Assembly: GCA_900770025.1 (NCBI GenBank) | Contig: CAAGIW010000014.1 | Coordinates: 1-32,767 of the forward strand | From: an uncultured Prevotella sp. | GTDB taxonomy: Bacteria > Bacteroidota > Bacteroidia > Bacteroidales > Bacteroidaceae | Length of the DNA: 32,767 nucleotides | Reading direction: 5' to 3' | Shown: in pieces, positions 14,222 to 22,639 of the stretch | How the letters are laid out: every line of letters begins with the position of its first letter | How positions within the stretch are numbered: position 1 is the stretch's first letter | Position numbers and translations under genes: made by a program | Notes under the pieces: generated by a model | What the model saw: the letters and a program-made list of their open reading frames with translations, nothing else | Told to the model about the DNA's origin: nothing | Database searches by the model: none

Positions 14222-16957
14222 TCAACTTCTGCTCACCTGCAGTCCCTTTTTGCTCAGCGACATCTCCACGAAGCGTGCCTTGTCGTTGGGCCTGTTCTCG
14301 TTAAGGATGTTCACGATGCGTGCAGCCGCCTGTGCATCCTTGGCCACCATATAAAGATAGCCGCCGCCTCCTGCCCCCGGAAGTTTGTAGCCCAGGCACA
14401 GGTCATCCACCTTGTCGGTGAGCAATCTCACGGCTTCGGGGTTGGTGCCGCTGTCGATGGCCTGGTTCTGCAGCCATGTCTTGCGTATCAGTTTGCCCGT
14501 GTGCTGGAAATCGTGGCGCTGTATGGCTTCGTACATCTCCAAGGCGTGGGCCTTCATCTGCCGCAACTGGTGCAGCTGTTCGTGCTGATTGAGGAACATG
14601 CGGCGCACAATCTCGGCCAGAATGGTCTTGGCTGTGCGTGTGATTCCTGTGTAATAGAGCAGGTGACACTGTGCATATTCGGGTGAGGTGAACACGTCAT
14701 CAGGCAACCATCTCACCAAGGGTGCCTGTTGGAATCCGCGCTCCGTCTGCAGCAGTTTCACTCCTCCAAGCACTCCTCCAAACTGGTCTTGCCAGCCTCC
14801 GCCCGTGGTGAGCAGTTGCTCTAACACCAGTGTGCGCTTGCCAATCTCGCTCTTGTCCCAGGCCAATGAGCAGAAGTCGCTCACGGCCCCTAACACGGTG
14901 GCGGCCAGAATGCTGCTGGTGCCCAATCCGCTGCCGGCAGGTATGGCCGAGAGCAGGGTGAGTTCTATGCCACAGCCAAAGGCTTCTAACTGCTGTTGCA
15001 GACTGTCGTGGTGCACATCGCAGAACTCTGGCAGGAAACCAGCCAGTGCCAGTGCTGCCTTGGGGATGGAGAACGGGCTGCCCACGTGCATAAAGTCGGC
15101 CAGTTGTTCATAGGTTTCAATCACCTCCGAGGCTCCGAGGTCGATGCTCCGGCAGATGATGTGGTGCTCCTTGCAGGGCTTGATGTAGGTTTGCAGGGGT
15201 GGTTGGCCGTTTAGCTCAATGGCGATATTGATCACGTTGCCTCCCTCCATCATGCAGTAGGGCGGGGTGTCTGTCCATCCTCCTGCCAGATCGATGCGCA
15301 CCGGACTGCGTCCCCACACTATCTGGTCGGCATATACCGCCAGCACGGGGTGCTGTTTTTCATAGGCTGTGGCGGTGAGTGCCTCCCTCAACAGTCTGAA
15401 GGCACGCTGTTCTTCCTCCTGTTGTCCGTTCTTGTTTTGCAAGCGCAGCACTTCAGAGCGGAACATGGCATCGTGTATCTTGTTGAGCAATGGTGTGTCT
15501 TCAGCCACGGGCTGTGGCAGGGAGATGTCTTCCTGGGCAAAGCATTGTGCCGCATGTTGCAGGTCTAACTGGTAGAACACACTTTTCTTGTGGTTGGCGG
15601 CAATGGCACTCCATGCTTCTTTGGCAAAGAATCTGCGCTGTTCCACCAATCGTTTCAGGTTGGCCTGTGCAGAAAGGTCTTCCGCACTCATCAGTCTGTA
15701 GGTGGTGTTGGCAGGCACACGGTTGTCGTTTTCTAACATCCTGACGAGAATTTTTCCCATTTCATCGATGCTATCCACCACGGGGAACAACGGTGTTTGC
15801 TGCATGGCACCTGCAAATCTGTCGTCCATCATGTAGGGGCGCACGGCGTATTCCCGTTCTCCCACGGGCACGATGTCGATGCACTGTCCCGGAGCTAAAG
15901 CTAAATGCCAGTCGTTGTGTGGCACACCGGTGATGATGTGGTCGTGGGTGAGTGTCCATCCGGCAGCCACTTCGCTGTTCTCTATCCACAGATTGGTGTT
16001 CTGTTCGGTGATGGTGATGGCTGTATGTGCGTTCTGTACAAAGATGGAAGGATGAGGCTTGGTGTCGTGGTGCATGATTTCCCGCTGGTCGTTCACCAAG
16101 TTCTGTACTGCGAGGGTGGATGATATCATCTCTCTGCTGGTGCCGAAATGGTAGAACTCTCCTCCTGGCAATGGCAACACGGCCACCGACAGCGAGTTCA
16201 GTTCTTCGTCGATGATGTCGGGATGGGTGCCCAATGAGCATCCGAACTCGCTGTAAAGGTCGTATTCACACCACTCTCCCTGTTTTTTGGAATGCTTTCT
16301 GAGCAGTGCTACTGCCCTGTCGCTCAGTATCCATATTCCTATGTCTGTAAGGTAAAAGCCAGTCTGCAGCAGTTGACTGAGTGTCTGCATCGAGGGCTTT
16401 TGCAGCATTTTTTTCAGTACAGAGGGCGTCTTCCTGTCGCTCACGAACACTCCGTGGTTGCGTGCCACCGAGGCATCGAGCCACAATCCGTAGCACACCA
16501 CATCGGCTTGGGGAATGGGGGGGAGTGATCCTTTGGCACGGATGAACACGTCGCCGCTCACTACCATGGTGTGCATATTGCCGGGCACCGATGCCATCAG
16601 CTGCTCATACAGTGGCAACTGCAGGTCGAGCAGAGTTTGCGACAGGCGTTGTCCGCGCTCCCATCTGAACACAGGCACGGGTGTGAGCACCTTTCCCGAG
16701 GGTGCGTATGCAGGCAGTCTTCTGCTCTGTCCGCCGGCGTGCAACAGTATGCGTGGCTCTTGTGCTAACCATTCCTCAAAATTTTTCTGCGGAGCCTCCG
16801 CCTGTTGGCATTGTTCTAACAGCCAGGTGGTGCCCCCTCCGCTGCCTAATCGGTGACCTATGGGGTCGCTGGTGCAATAGTATTGCTGTGGGTCCAGGCC
16901 TGTGATGTCGTGAAAACTGTTTACCAAATTGGGTGGGAGAGAGAGTAGTTTTTTCAT
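14222..16957 (-). CDS. fkp: Bifunctional L-fucokinase / GDP-L-fucose pyrophosphorylase
   Basis: Fkp phosphorylates L-fucose and then converts fucose-1-phosphate with GTP to GDP-fucose, allowing salvaged fucose to enter surface glycans. The N-terminus starts KKLLSLPPNLVNSFHDI, as in Bacteroides Fkp. LLHAGGQSRRLPAYAPSGK (from residue 71) is the nucleotidyltransferase loop. The C-terminal GHMP kinase (about 550-911) has VRIDLAGGWTDTPPY, the ATP-binding SAIPAGSGLGTSSI and LPGAGGGGYLYM. The protein has 911 residues, somewhat shorter than the roughly 950 I recall for B. fragilis Fkp. The difference lies in the linker around VRPYMMDDRFAGAMQQTPL, where about 40 residues seem missing. It is the first gene of the fkp-GSCFA-murF/alr run; repeat copy 2 lies upstream. 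Confidence 0.95.
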   Translation of the reverse strand: MKKLLSLPPNLVNSFHDITGLDPQQYYCTSDPIGHRLGSGGGTTWLLEQCQQAEAPQKNFEEWLAQEPRILLHAGGQSRRLPAYAPSGKVLTPVPVFRWERGQRLSQTLLDLQLPLYEQLMASVPGNMHTMVVSGDVFIRAKGSLPPIPQADVVCYGLWLDASVARNHGVFVSDRKTPSVLKKMLQKPSMQTLSQLLQTGFYLTDIGIWILSDRAVALLRKHSKKQGEWCEYDLYSEFGCSLGTHPDIIDEELNSLSVAVLPLPGGEFYHFGTSREMISSTLAVQNLVNDQREIMHHDTKPHPSIFVQNAHTAITITEQNTNLWIENSEVAAGWTLTHDHIITGVPHNDWHLALAPGQCIDIVPVGEREYAVRPYMMDDRFAGAMQQTPLFPVVDSIDEMGKILVRMLENDNRVPANTTYRLMSAEDLSAQANLKRLVEQRRFFAKEAWSAIAANHKKSVFYQLDLQHAAQCFAQEDISLPQPVAEDTPLLNKIHDAMFRSEVLRLQNKNGQQEEEQRAFRLLREALTATAYEKQHPVLAVYADQIVWGRSPVRIDLAGGWTDTPPYCMMEGGNVINIAIELNGQPPLQTYIKPCKEHHIICRSIDLGASEVIETYEQLADFMHVGSPFSIPKAALALAGFLPEFCDVHHDSLQQQLEAFGCGIELTLLSAIPAGSGLGTSSILAATVLGAVSDFCSLAWDKSEIGKRTLVLEQLLTTGGGWQDQFGGVLGGVKLLQTERGFQQAPLVRWLPDDVFTSPEYAQCHLLYYTGITRTAKTILAEIVRRMFLNQHEQLHQLRQMKAHALEMYEAIQRHDFQHTGKLIRKTWLQNQAIDSGTNPEAVRLLTDKVDDLCLGYKLPGAGGGGYLYMVAKDAQAAARIVNILNENRPNDKARFVEMSLSKKGLQVSRS

Positions 16958-17010
16958 CTGTCAGTGTCTCTTTTGGGTGGTTTCCGTGTTTTTTTTGACT
17001 ATATTTAATG

Positions 17011-17194
17011 TGAGTTCGGTAGAAGCCTCATGCGGTCGGTTTGCTTTTGATAATGATGCCCCCTGCGTGTCGTTTTGCAAAACGCACCATTTTGCATCGC
17101 AAAACGCACCATTTTAGAATGCAAAACGCACCATTTTGGAATGCAAAACGCACCATTTTAGAATCTACTCCAATTTGCACCTTATATCGAACTC
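17011..17194 (-). repeat. Dispersed 22-bp-array element, copy 2 (inverted)
   Basis: This is the inverse orientation of the element at 8795 and 25325. GAGTTCGGTAGAAG (17012-17025) and CTTATATCGAACTC (17181-17194) form the terminal inverted repeat, 12 of 14 bases complementary. Four contiguous 22-bp units occupy 17077-17164. On the minus strand each reads TTCY-AAAA-TGGTGCG-TTTT-GCR with small changes, so the core differs from the CTGCCAC of the other copies. A perfect palindrome CGTTTTGCAAAACG (17071-17084) closes the array. About 70 bp of the flank present in copies 1 and 3 is absent here, giving a 184-bp element. It fills the 328-bp gap between fkp and the MaoC-like gene, which otherwise holds nothing I recognise. 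Confidence 0.8.
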
Positions 17195-17285
17195 TGGTAT
17201 TCACATAGGTGGGAGATTACTATTCCCACCTTGTTGAGTTGCTTTTTTCTCTGTCGCAATGTGCTGTTTGGCAGAACAATGCCTT

Positions 17286-17750
17286 TCAATTGAAGTAATA
17301 CAGGAAGGTGGCAATACCCTCCAATGCGCATTTCTTCTGGTCCTTGATTTCTAACTTGAACTTTATTTCTGCCTTGACGGTGCCCCTCAGGTTGGCAATG
17401 GCATTCAGGTCGGCCACCAGTCTGATGGATTCGCCCGACTTGACAGCCTGTCCGAACTTCATCTTGTCCATGCCATAGTTCACCATCAGCTTCAGGTTGT
17501 TCACCTCTATGATTTCGTTCCATAGGTGTGGCAGCATCGACAGGGTGAGGTAACCGTGTGCGATGGTGGTTTTGAATGGACTCTCCACCTTGGCGCGTTC
17601 GGTGTCCACATGTATCCACTGGTGGTCTAACGTGGCATCTGCAAACATGTTGATGCGCTCTTGTGTCAGTTCGATGTAGTCAGAAGTTCCCAGATTCTTG
17701 CCCAGCATGGCGGCAAAATCTTCGTAGTTGTTGATGACAAGTTTGCTCAT
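17286..17750 (-). CDS. MaoC-like (R)-hydratase
   Basis: This small (154-residue) hot-dog-fold protein is of the MaoC/(R)-specific enoyl-CoA hydratase type. The hydratase motif is visible as FADATLDHQWIHVD, giving the catalytic pair Asp42 and His47, followed by the AHGYLTLSMLPHL segment typical of the family. It would hydrate a trans-2-enoyl thioester to an (R)-3-hydroxyacyl thioester; the chain length and carrier (CoA or ACP) cannot be seen. The ATG at 17750 is chosen over a TTG two codons earlier. It lies 44 bp downstream of the radical SAM gene on the same strand and may share its transcript, although no functional link is obvious. Confidence 0.87.
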   Translation of the reverse strand: MSKLVINNYEDFAAMLGKNLGTSDYIELTQERINMFADATLDHQWIHVDTERAKVESPFKTTIAHGYLTLSMLPHLWNEIIEVNNLKLMVNYGMDKMKFGQAVKSGESIRLVADLNAIANLRGTVKAEIKFKLEIKDQKKCALEGIATFLYYFN

Positions 17751-17794
17751 AATCAATCAGATTTTTATAAAATAGTAAAACATAACGTTCATAA

Positions 17795-18571
17795 TCAGTA
17801 CGATGCTGTGCAGGGTATGCCCAGTGCCGTTACCCGCTGCTTGATGCCGTCCAGCTGTTCTCGGGTGGCTTTCAGCAATCCTTGTGCCGGCGTTTCGCGG
17901 TCGATGGTATATACCATCACCTCTTGTGGGGTTATCCGTTGCAGTGCCCGGAGCCACGGACCTACATATTCTTCGCCCGTGTTGTCTATGCTTTCTCCTT
18001 GATGTTCGCCCCTCATAAACAGGGTTTGGATGATAACGTGCCCATTGAACGAGCGGAGCCAATCCACTGTTTGCTCCACGTCATAATGCCCTGTGGGCCT
18101 ATCTACACGCCTGATATAGGCGGCATCCACCGTGTCTAATTTCAGTATGTTGTTATCCACCCTCATCAGTGCCTCTCTTACTTCGGGACGATGGATGTAG
18201 GTGGCATTGCTCAGCACACTCACTTTGGCCTGTCGGCAGTATTTGTCGCGCAGTGTCATGGTGTCGCCAATGATGTCTTTGAACTGTGGATGCGAGGTGG
18301 GTTCGCCGTTGCCGGCAAAGGTGAGCACATCAGGCAGAATGCCTTCGGCCGCCATCTCCTGCAGTTTGTGTTCCAGGGCCGCCGACACCTCCTCCCTTTT
18401 GGGGCGTGGAGTGTGTGGACGTCGGTCGGCATTGAATCCGCATTCGCAATAAATGCAGTCAAACGAACACACCTTTCCGTCGGCGGGTTGCAGGTTGATG
18501 CCCAACGATACACCCAGCCTTCTGCTGTGTACCGGACCGAATACCGGTGATGGATAAATGACAGTGCTCAT
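17795..18571 (-). CDS. Radical SAM protein (COG0731-like)
   Basis: This 258-residue iron-sulfur enzyme has the cluster motif VCSFDCIYCECG with Cys35, Cys39 and Cys42 (CxxxCxxC). Before it is FGPVHSRRLGVSLGINLQP, a block characteristic of the COG0731 group of radical SAM proteins. TFAGNGEPTSHPQF is the usual glycine-rich SAM-binding segment, with LSNATYIHRPEV and LKLDTVDAAYIRRVDRP later in the barrel. COG0731 contains wyosine-synthesis relatives, but bacterial members are mostly uncharacterised, so no substrate is proposed. No extra cluster domain is visible. It has its own -7 box at 18596 and is divergent from ftsX. The MaoC-like gene follows it. Confidence 0.88.
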   Translation of the reverse strand: MSTVIYPSPVFGPVHSRRLGVSLGINLQPADGKVCSFDCIYCECGFNADRRPHTPRPKREEVSAALEHKLQEMAAEGILPDVLTFAGNGEPTSHPQFKDIIGDTMTLRDKYCRQAKVSVLSNATYIHRPEVREALMRVDNNILKLDTVDAAYIRRVDRPTGHYDVEQTVDWLRSFNGHVIIQTLFMRGEHQGESIDNTGEEYVGPWLRALQRITPQEVMVYTIDRETPAQGLLKATREQLDGIKQRVTALGIPCTASY

Positions 18572-18595
18572 GCGCTTAAATCAGTTTTTAATGCC

Positions 18596-18603
18596 CAAAG
18601 GTA
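18596..18603 (-). promoter_or_regulatory. -7 box of the radical SAM gene
   Basis: On the minus strand this is TACCTTTG, a full match to TAnnTTTG, 24 bp before the start codon. It lies back to back with the ftsX promoter in a 180-bp divergent region. Confidence 0.55.
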
Positions 18604-18689
18604 TGAAAAATATGGCACATTAGCGGTTAATACATGTTAAATGAATAATCCTTTGCGTGCCACACCTCTTTAATATACCATTTTTTGGC

Positions 18690-18697
18690 TACCTTTG
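18690..18697 (+). promoter_or_regulatory. -7 box of the ftsX operon
   Basis: TACCTTTG is a full Bacteroidetes -7 match, 53 bp before the ftsX ATG. A TTTA about 20 bp upstream is the only -33 candidate. Confidence 0.55.
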
Positions 18698-18750
18698 TGG
18701 TCGTTTGCATCGTGAAAGTGATGCAGAGGTGTTAATTTTTGAACGAAAAA

Positions 18751-19629
18751 ATGGCAAGACGTCATAAAAAGACCCGCAGCAGTTATGGAATACAGGTTGT
18801 CACTTTGTGCATCAGCACCACCCTTGTTTTGGTGCTGTTGGGCATGGTGGTGCTATCCGTACAGACAGCACGCAACCTCTCGGCCTATGTCAAGGAGAAC
18901 CTCACAGTGACTGTTATGCTCAGCGATGAGCTCAGTCCGGCACAGGCTCACGGCTTCTGTCGTGCCCTGTATAGCAAACCTTATACCCTGCATGTGGATT
19001 ATATCAGCAAGGAGCAGGCCAAGAAAGAACAAACAAAGGCTATGGGTGCCGACCCATCGGAGTTCTTAGGCTTCAACCCCTTTGTGGCTACTGTGGAGCT
19101 GAAACTCAAGGCCGACTATGTGAACAGCGAATGGCTCAAGGCTATCTCGCGAGAGATGAAGAAGCATCCCTATGTAACCGATGTGGCATATCAGGAGGAC
19201 TTGATGGACAAGGTGAATGCCAATCTGCAGAAAGTGAACATGGTGCTGCTCGTGCTGGCGGTGCTGCTCACCTGCGTTTCGTTCTCTCTTATCAACAACA
19301 CGGTGCGTCTCAACGTATATTCTCGCCGCTTTTCCATCCATACCATGAAACTGGTTGGAGCGTCGTGGGGCTTCATCCGTCGCCCATTCCTCGGCAGTGC
19401 ATTCTGGGTGGGCGTGCTGGCTGCCCTGCTTGCGTGCGCACTGCTGGCTGGTGGCATATATGCCCTGTATGACTATGAGCCCGGTGTTCTGCTGGTCATC
19501 ACTTGGCAAGAACTGGCTGTCACGGGCGGTGCGGTGTTCCTTTTTGGCATTCTCATCACCATGCTGTGCACCTTCTTCTCGGTCAACAAGTTCCTTCGTA
19601 TGTCGGCCGGACAACTATATAAGATTTAG
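18751..19629 (+). CDS. ftsX: Cell division protein FtsX
   Basis: FtsX is the membrane half of the FtsEX complex that couples cell division to peptidoglycan hydrolase activation. The 292-residue protein has a cytoplasmic basic N-terminus, a first membrane helix (about 20-44), and a periplasmic loop with VTVMLSDELSPAQ and YISKEQAKKE. The C-terminal three-helix FtsX block includes RRFSIHTMKLVGASWGFIRRPFL, the most conserved signature. The ATG at 18751 is preferred to a TTG four codons earlier. No ftsE is next to it, which is normal in Bacteroidetes. DUF3098, uppP, truB and queA follow with spacings of 18, 6, 23 and 71 bp, a conserved order in the phylum. Confidence 0.93.
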   Translation: MARRHKKTRSSYGIQVVTLCISTTLVLVLLGMVVLSVQTARNLSAYVKENLTVTVMLSDELSPAQAHGFCRALYSKPYTLHVDYISKEQAKKEQTKAMGADPSEFLGFNPFVATVELKLKADYVNSEWLKAISREMKKHPYVTDVAYQEDLMDKVNANLQKVNMVLLVLAVLLTCVSFSLINNTVRLNVYSRRFSIHTMKLVGASWGFIRRPFLGSAFWVGVLAALLACALLAGGIYALYDYEPGVLLVITWQELAVTGGAVFLFGILITMLCTFFSVNKFLRMSAGQLYKI

Positions 19630-19647
19630 AATACACATAACAAAGAT

Positions 19648-19878
19648 ATGGAAAAAAGAAATTTCGCATTCGACAAAGTGAATTTTATCCTCCTTGCCAT
19701 CAGTATGGCAGTGGTGGTGGTGGGCTTTATCTTGATGAGCGGCCCAGGTTCCACCGATACAGCCTATAATCCCGACATCTTCAGTGTGCGCCGCATCAAG
19801 GTGGCTCCTGTGGTATGCCTGTTGGGATTTGTGTCTATGATATATGCCGTGGTGCGCAAACCTAAAGACAAACAGTAG
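19648..19878 (+). CDS. DUF3098 small membrane protein
   Basis: This 76-residue protein has two hydrophobic segments (about 12-31 and 51-67) separated by a polar loop STDTAYNPDIFSVRRIKVAP. The charged FAFDKVNFILL start and the FSVRRI.VAP motif identify DUF3098. The function is unknown. It always seems to sit between ftsX and uppP in Bacteroidetes, 18 bp after the former and 6 bp before the latter, so a role in the envelope is likely. The short length is normal for the family. Confidence 0.88.
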   Translation: MEKRNFAFDKVNFILLAISMAVVVVGFILMSGPGSTDTAYNPDIFSVRRIKVAPVVCLLGFVSMIYAVVRKPKDKQ

Positions 19879-19884
19879 GAAGGT

Positions 19885-20685
19885 ATGGATTGGATAGAAG
19901 CTCTTGTGCTTGGCCTCCTGCAGGGACTTACCGAGTATCTGCCTGTCAGCAGCAGCGGACATTTAGCAATTGGCTCCTACCTCTTCGGCATTGAGGGGGA
20001 GGAAAACCTTGCTTTCACAGTGGCAGTGCATGTGGCAACCGTGCTGAGCACTTTTGTTGTTCTGTGGAGTGAGATAGAATGGATATTCCGTGGAATCTTC
20101 AAGTGCCGGATGAATGCCGAAACCAAATACATGCTCAACATCATTGTGTCGATGATCCCCGTAGGTGTGGTGGGTGTGTTCTTCAAGGATTATGTGGAAG
20201 GTGTGTTCGGTTCAGGCCTGCTCATCGTGGGGCTTATGCTGTTGCTCACGGCTGTCTTGCTCACCTTTTCCTACTATGCCAAGCCCCGACAGAAGGAACA
20301 TATAAGTATGCGTGACGCTTTCATCATCGGTTTGGCACAGGCTTGTGCCGTGATGCCTGGCCTCTCGCGCTCTGGCAGCACCATCGCCACGGGTCTGCTC
20401 CTTGGAAACAAGAAGGAGAGTCTTGCACAGTTCTCTTTTCTGATGGTGATACCTCCCATCCTTGGCGAGGCATTGCTTGACGTGATGAAGGGATTCAAGG
20501 GCGAGGAAGCCTTTGGGGGAATCGACATGCTGCCCCTTTCAGTGGGTTTCTTGGCAGCCTTTGTGTCGGGTTGTCTTGCCTGCAAGTGGATGATAAACAT
20601 CGTGAAAAAGGGTAAACTGGTATATTTTGGAATCTACTGTGCCATCGTGGGTGCTGTGACACTCGCCTGCTCAATGCTGGCATAA
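19885..20685 (+). CDS. uppP: Undecaprenyl-diphosphatase
   Basis: UppP dephosphorylates undecaprenyl pyrophosphate to recycle the lipid carrier for peptidoglycan and surface polysaccharides. The 266-residue polytopic protein carries both family signatures: GLTEYLPVSSSGHLAIG near residue 14, with the Glu and Ser-rich loop, and PGLSRSGSTIATGLLLG near 158, with the catalytic Arg-Ser. About seven to eight hydrophobic segments are visible. It begins 6 bp after the DUF3098 gene and ends 23 bp before truB, inside the ftsX operon. Members of this family also give bacitracin tolerance in other bacteria. The length and motifs are normal. Confidence 0.96.
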   Translation: MDWIEALVLGLLQGLTEYLPVSSSGHLAIGSYLFGIEGEENLAFTVAVHVATVLSTFVVLWSEIEWIFRGIFKCRMNAETKYMLNIIVSMIPVGVVGVFFKDYVEGVFGSGLLIVGLMLLLTAVLLTFSYYAKPRQKEHISMRDAFIIGLAQACAVMPGLSRSGSTIATGLLLGNKKESLAQFSFLMVIPPILGEALLDVMKGFKGEEAFGGIDMLPLSVGFLAAFVSGCLACKWMINIVKKGKLVYFGIYCAIVGAVTLACSMLA

Positions 20686-20708
20686 GACAGTAATAATCCT
20701 CGGCGTAT

Positions 20709-21407
20709 ATGGATTTTATTGAGGGAGAAATCATCTGTTTAGACAAACCCTATGGCATGTCGAGCTTCGGCGCACTGGCACGGGCACGCACCATCCTGTC
20801 GAGAAAGCTGGGGGTGAAGCGCCTGAAGACGGGGCACGCCGGCACGCTCGACCCTCTTGCCACAGGAGTGCTGATACTCTGCACGGGCAAGATGACCAAA
20901 CAGATAGAAAGTCTGCAATATCATTCCAAGGAATATACAGCCACGCTGCAGTTAGGTGCCACCACACCGAGCTTCGACCGGGAGCATACAGTGGACCATA
21001 CTTTCCCCACGGCGCATATCACCCGTGAGCTCATCCTGAGCACTCTGCCCTCGTTCTTGGGAGAAATTGAGCAGATACCGCCCGAGTATTCCGCTTGCAA
21101 GATAGACGGACAGCGTGCCTATAAACTGAAGAGGAAGGGACAGAACGTGGAACTGAAGCCCAAGGTGCTGCAGATAGATGAGATAGAACTCACCCATTTC
21201 AATCCCGAGACCATGCAGATGGGCATCCGTGTGGTGTGCGGCAAGGGCACCTACATCCGTGCCTTGGCGCGCGACATTGGGCAGGCTTTGGGCAGTGGAG
21301 CGTTTCTTACCGAACTGCGCCGCACCCGTTTGGGAGAGGTGAGGGCAGAAGACTGCATCACACTCGACCGCTTTGAACAATGGGTGAATGAACATATCAG
21401 GGCATAG
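20709..21407 (+). CDS. truB: tRNA pseudouridine(55) synthase
   Basis: TruB makes pseudouridine 55 in the T-loop of tRNAs. The 232-residue protein has the catalytic-Asp motif KTGHAGTLDPLATGVL, with Asp48. The start ICLDKPYGMSSF is the conserved LxVdKPxGxTS block, and VVCGKGTYIRALARDIGQAL lies in the later RNA-binding region. The frame ends without the PUA extension, giving the short bacterial form common in Bacteroidetes. It follows uppP by 23 bp, in the ftsX-uppP-truB-queA run. The assignment is firm. Confidence 0.95.
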   Translation: MDFIEGEIICLDKPYGMSSFGALARARTILSRKLGVKRLKTGHAGTLDPLATGVLILCTGKMTKQIESLQYHSKEYTATLQLGATTPSFDREHTVDHTFPTAHITRELILSTLPSFLGEIEQIPPEYSACKIDGQRAYKLKRKGQNVELKPKVLQIDEIELTHFNPETMQMGIRVVCGKGTYIRALARDIGQALGSGAFLTELRRTRLGEVRAEDCITLDRFEQWVNEHIRA

Positions 21408-21478
21408 AAACTGCCATCCAACGGCCGACAACGACCGAAGAAGCCAAACCTAAAAGGAAATTCAATTCAAACAATAAT

Positions 21479-22639
21479 ATGAAATTATCACAGTTCAAGT
21501 TTAAATTGCCTGAATCGCAGGTGGCGCTGGAGCCTCCTCATCGTGCTTTTGAAAACGAAGACGGTACGGTGGATAAGCTCTACCGCCGTGACGAATGTAA
21601 ACTGATGGTGCTGCATCGCAAGAGTGGTGTGATTGAAATGTGCAGGAAAGATGCCGACGGCAATGACATGAAAAAGGCCGACGGAACACCTGACTACATG
21701 ACCTTCCGTGACATTGTGAACTATTTTGACGAGGGAGACGTGTTCCTCTTCAACGATACCAAGGTGTTTCCTGCCCGCCTTTATGGCACCAAGGAGAAGA
21801 CAGATGCCAAGATTGAGGTGTTCTTGTTGAGGGAACTCAACGAAGAACTGCGCCTGTGGGACGTACTGGTGGAACCCGCCCGCAAGATACGCATCGGCAA
21901 CAAGCTGTTCTTTGACCAGGATGGTCCCATGGTGGCAGAGGTCATCGACAATACCACCAGTCGTGGCAGAACCTTGAGATTCCTTTACGAGTGCCCTCAC
22001 GATGAGTTCAAACAGGAGCTGTTTGCTTTGGGTGAGGCCCCGCTGCCACGCTATGTGGTGAACAAACGCAAGGCCACCCCTGACGATTTAGAGAACTTCC
22101 AGACCATCTATGCACGCAATGAAGGAGCTGTGACGGCTCCTTCCACAGGGCTTCACTTCAGCAGGGAACTGATGAAGATGCTGGAGATACGCGGCGTAGA
22201 GTTCTCCTATATCACTGTGCATTTAGGATTGAGTTGCTTTGATGCCATCGAGGTGGAAGACCTGACCAAGCATAAGATGAACTCGGAGCAGATGGTCATC
22301 ACCGAAGAGGCCTGCCGACAGGTGAACAGTGCCAAGGCGGCCGGCCACAAGGTGTGTGCCATTGGCGTGAGCACGGCACGTGCCACAGAAACGGCAGTGG
22401 GCACCGATGGCTTCTTGAAAGAGTATGATGGTTGGACCAACAAGTTCATCTTCCCTCCCTATGAGTATGGAATGGTGAACAGCATGGTGGCCAACTTCTA
22501 TCACCCCGAGTCAACAATGCTGATGGCCACTGCCGCTTTTGGAGGCTATGAGAAGGTGATGGAGGCCTACAACTTGGCCGTGGAAAACGGCTATATGTTC
22601 GGCTGCTTCGGCGATGCACTGCTCATCCTCAATGACTAA
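21479..22639 (+). CDS. queA: S-adenosylmethionine:tRNA ribosyltransferase-isomerase
   Basis: QueA transfers and isomerises the ribosyl part of SAM onto 7-aminomethyl-7-deazaguanine in tRNA, giving epoxyqueuosine. The 386-residue protein has the conserved FNDTKVFPARLYG block near residue 92, GAVTAPSTGLHFS near 217, and SYITVHLGLSCF. It carries a longer segment near the N-terminus (DGNDMKKADGTPDYMTF) than the E. coli enzyme (about 356), an insertion seen in Bacteroidetes QueA. It starts 71 bp after truB, a larger gap than the others in this run. Its stop overlaps the folK start by 8 bp. The family call is firm. Confidence 0.95.
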   Translation: MKLSQFKFKLPESQVALEPPHRAFENEDGTVDKLYRRDECKLMVLHRKSGVIEMCRKDADGNDMKKADGTPDYMTFRDIVNYFDEGDVFLFNDTKVFPARLYGTKEKTDAKIEVFLLRELNEELRLWDVLVEPARKIRIGNKLFFDQDGPMVAEVIDNTTSRGRTLRFLYECPHDEFKQELFALGEAPLPRYVVNKRKATPDDLENFQTIYARNEGAVTAPSTGLHFSRELMKMLEIRGVEFSYITVHLGLSCFDAIEVEDLTKHKMNSEQMVITEEACRQVNSAKAAGHKVCAIGVSTARATETAVGTDGFLKEYDGWTNKFIFPPYEYGMVNSMVANFYHPESTMLMATAAFGGYEKVMEAYNLAVENGYMFGCFGDALLILND

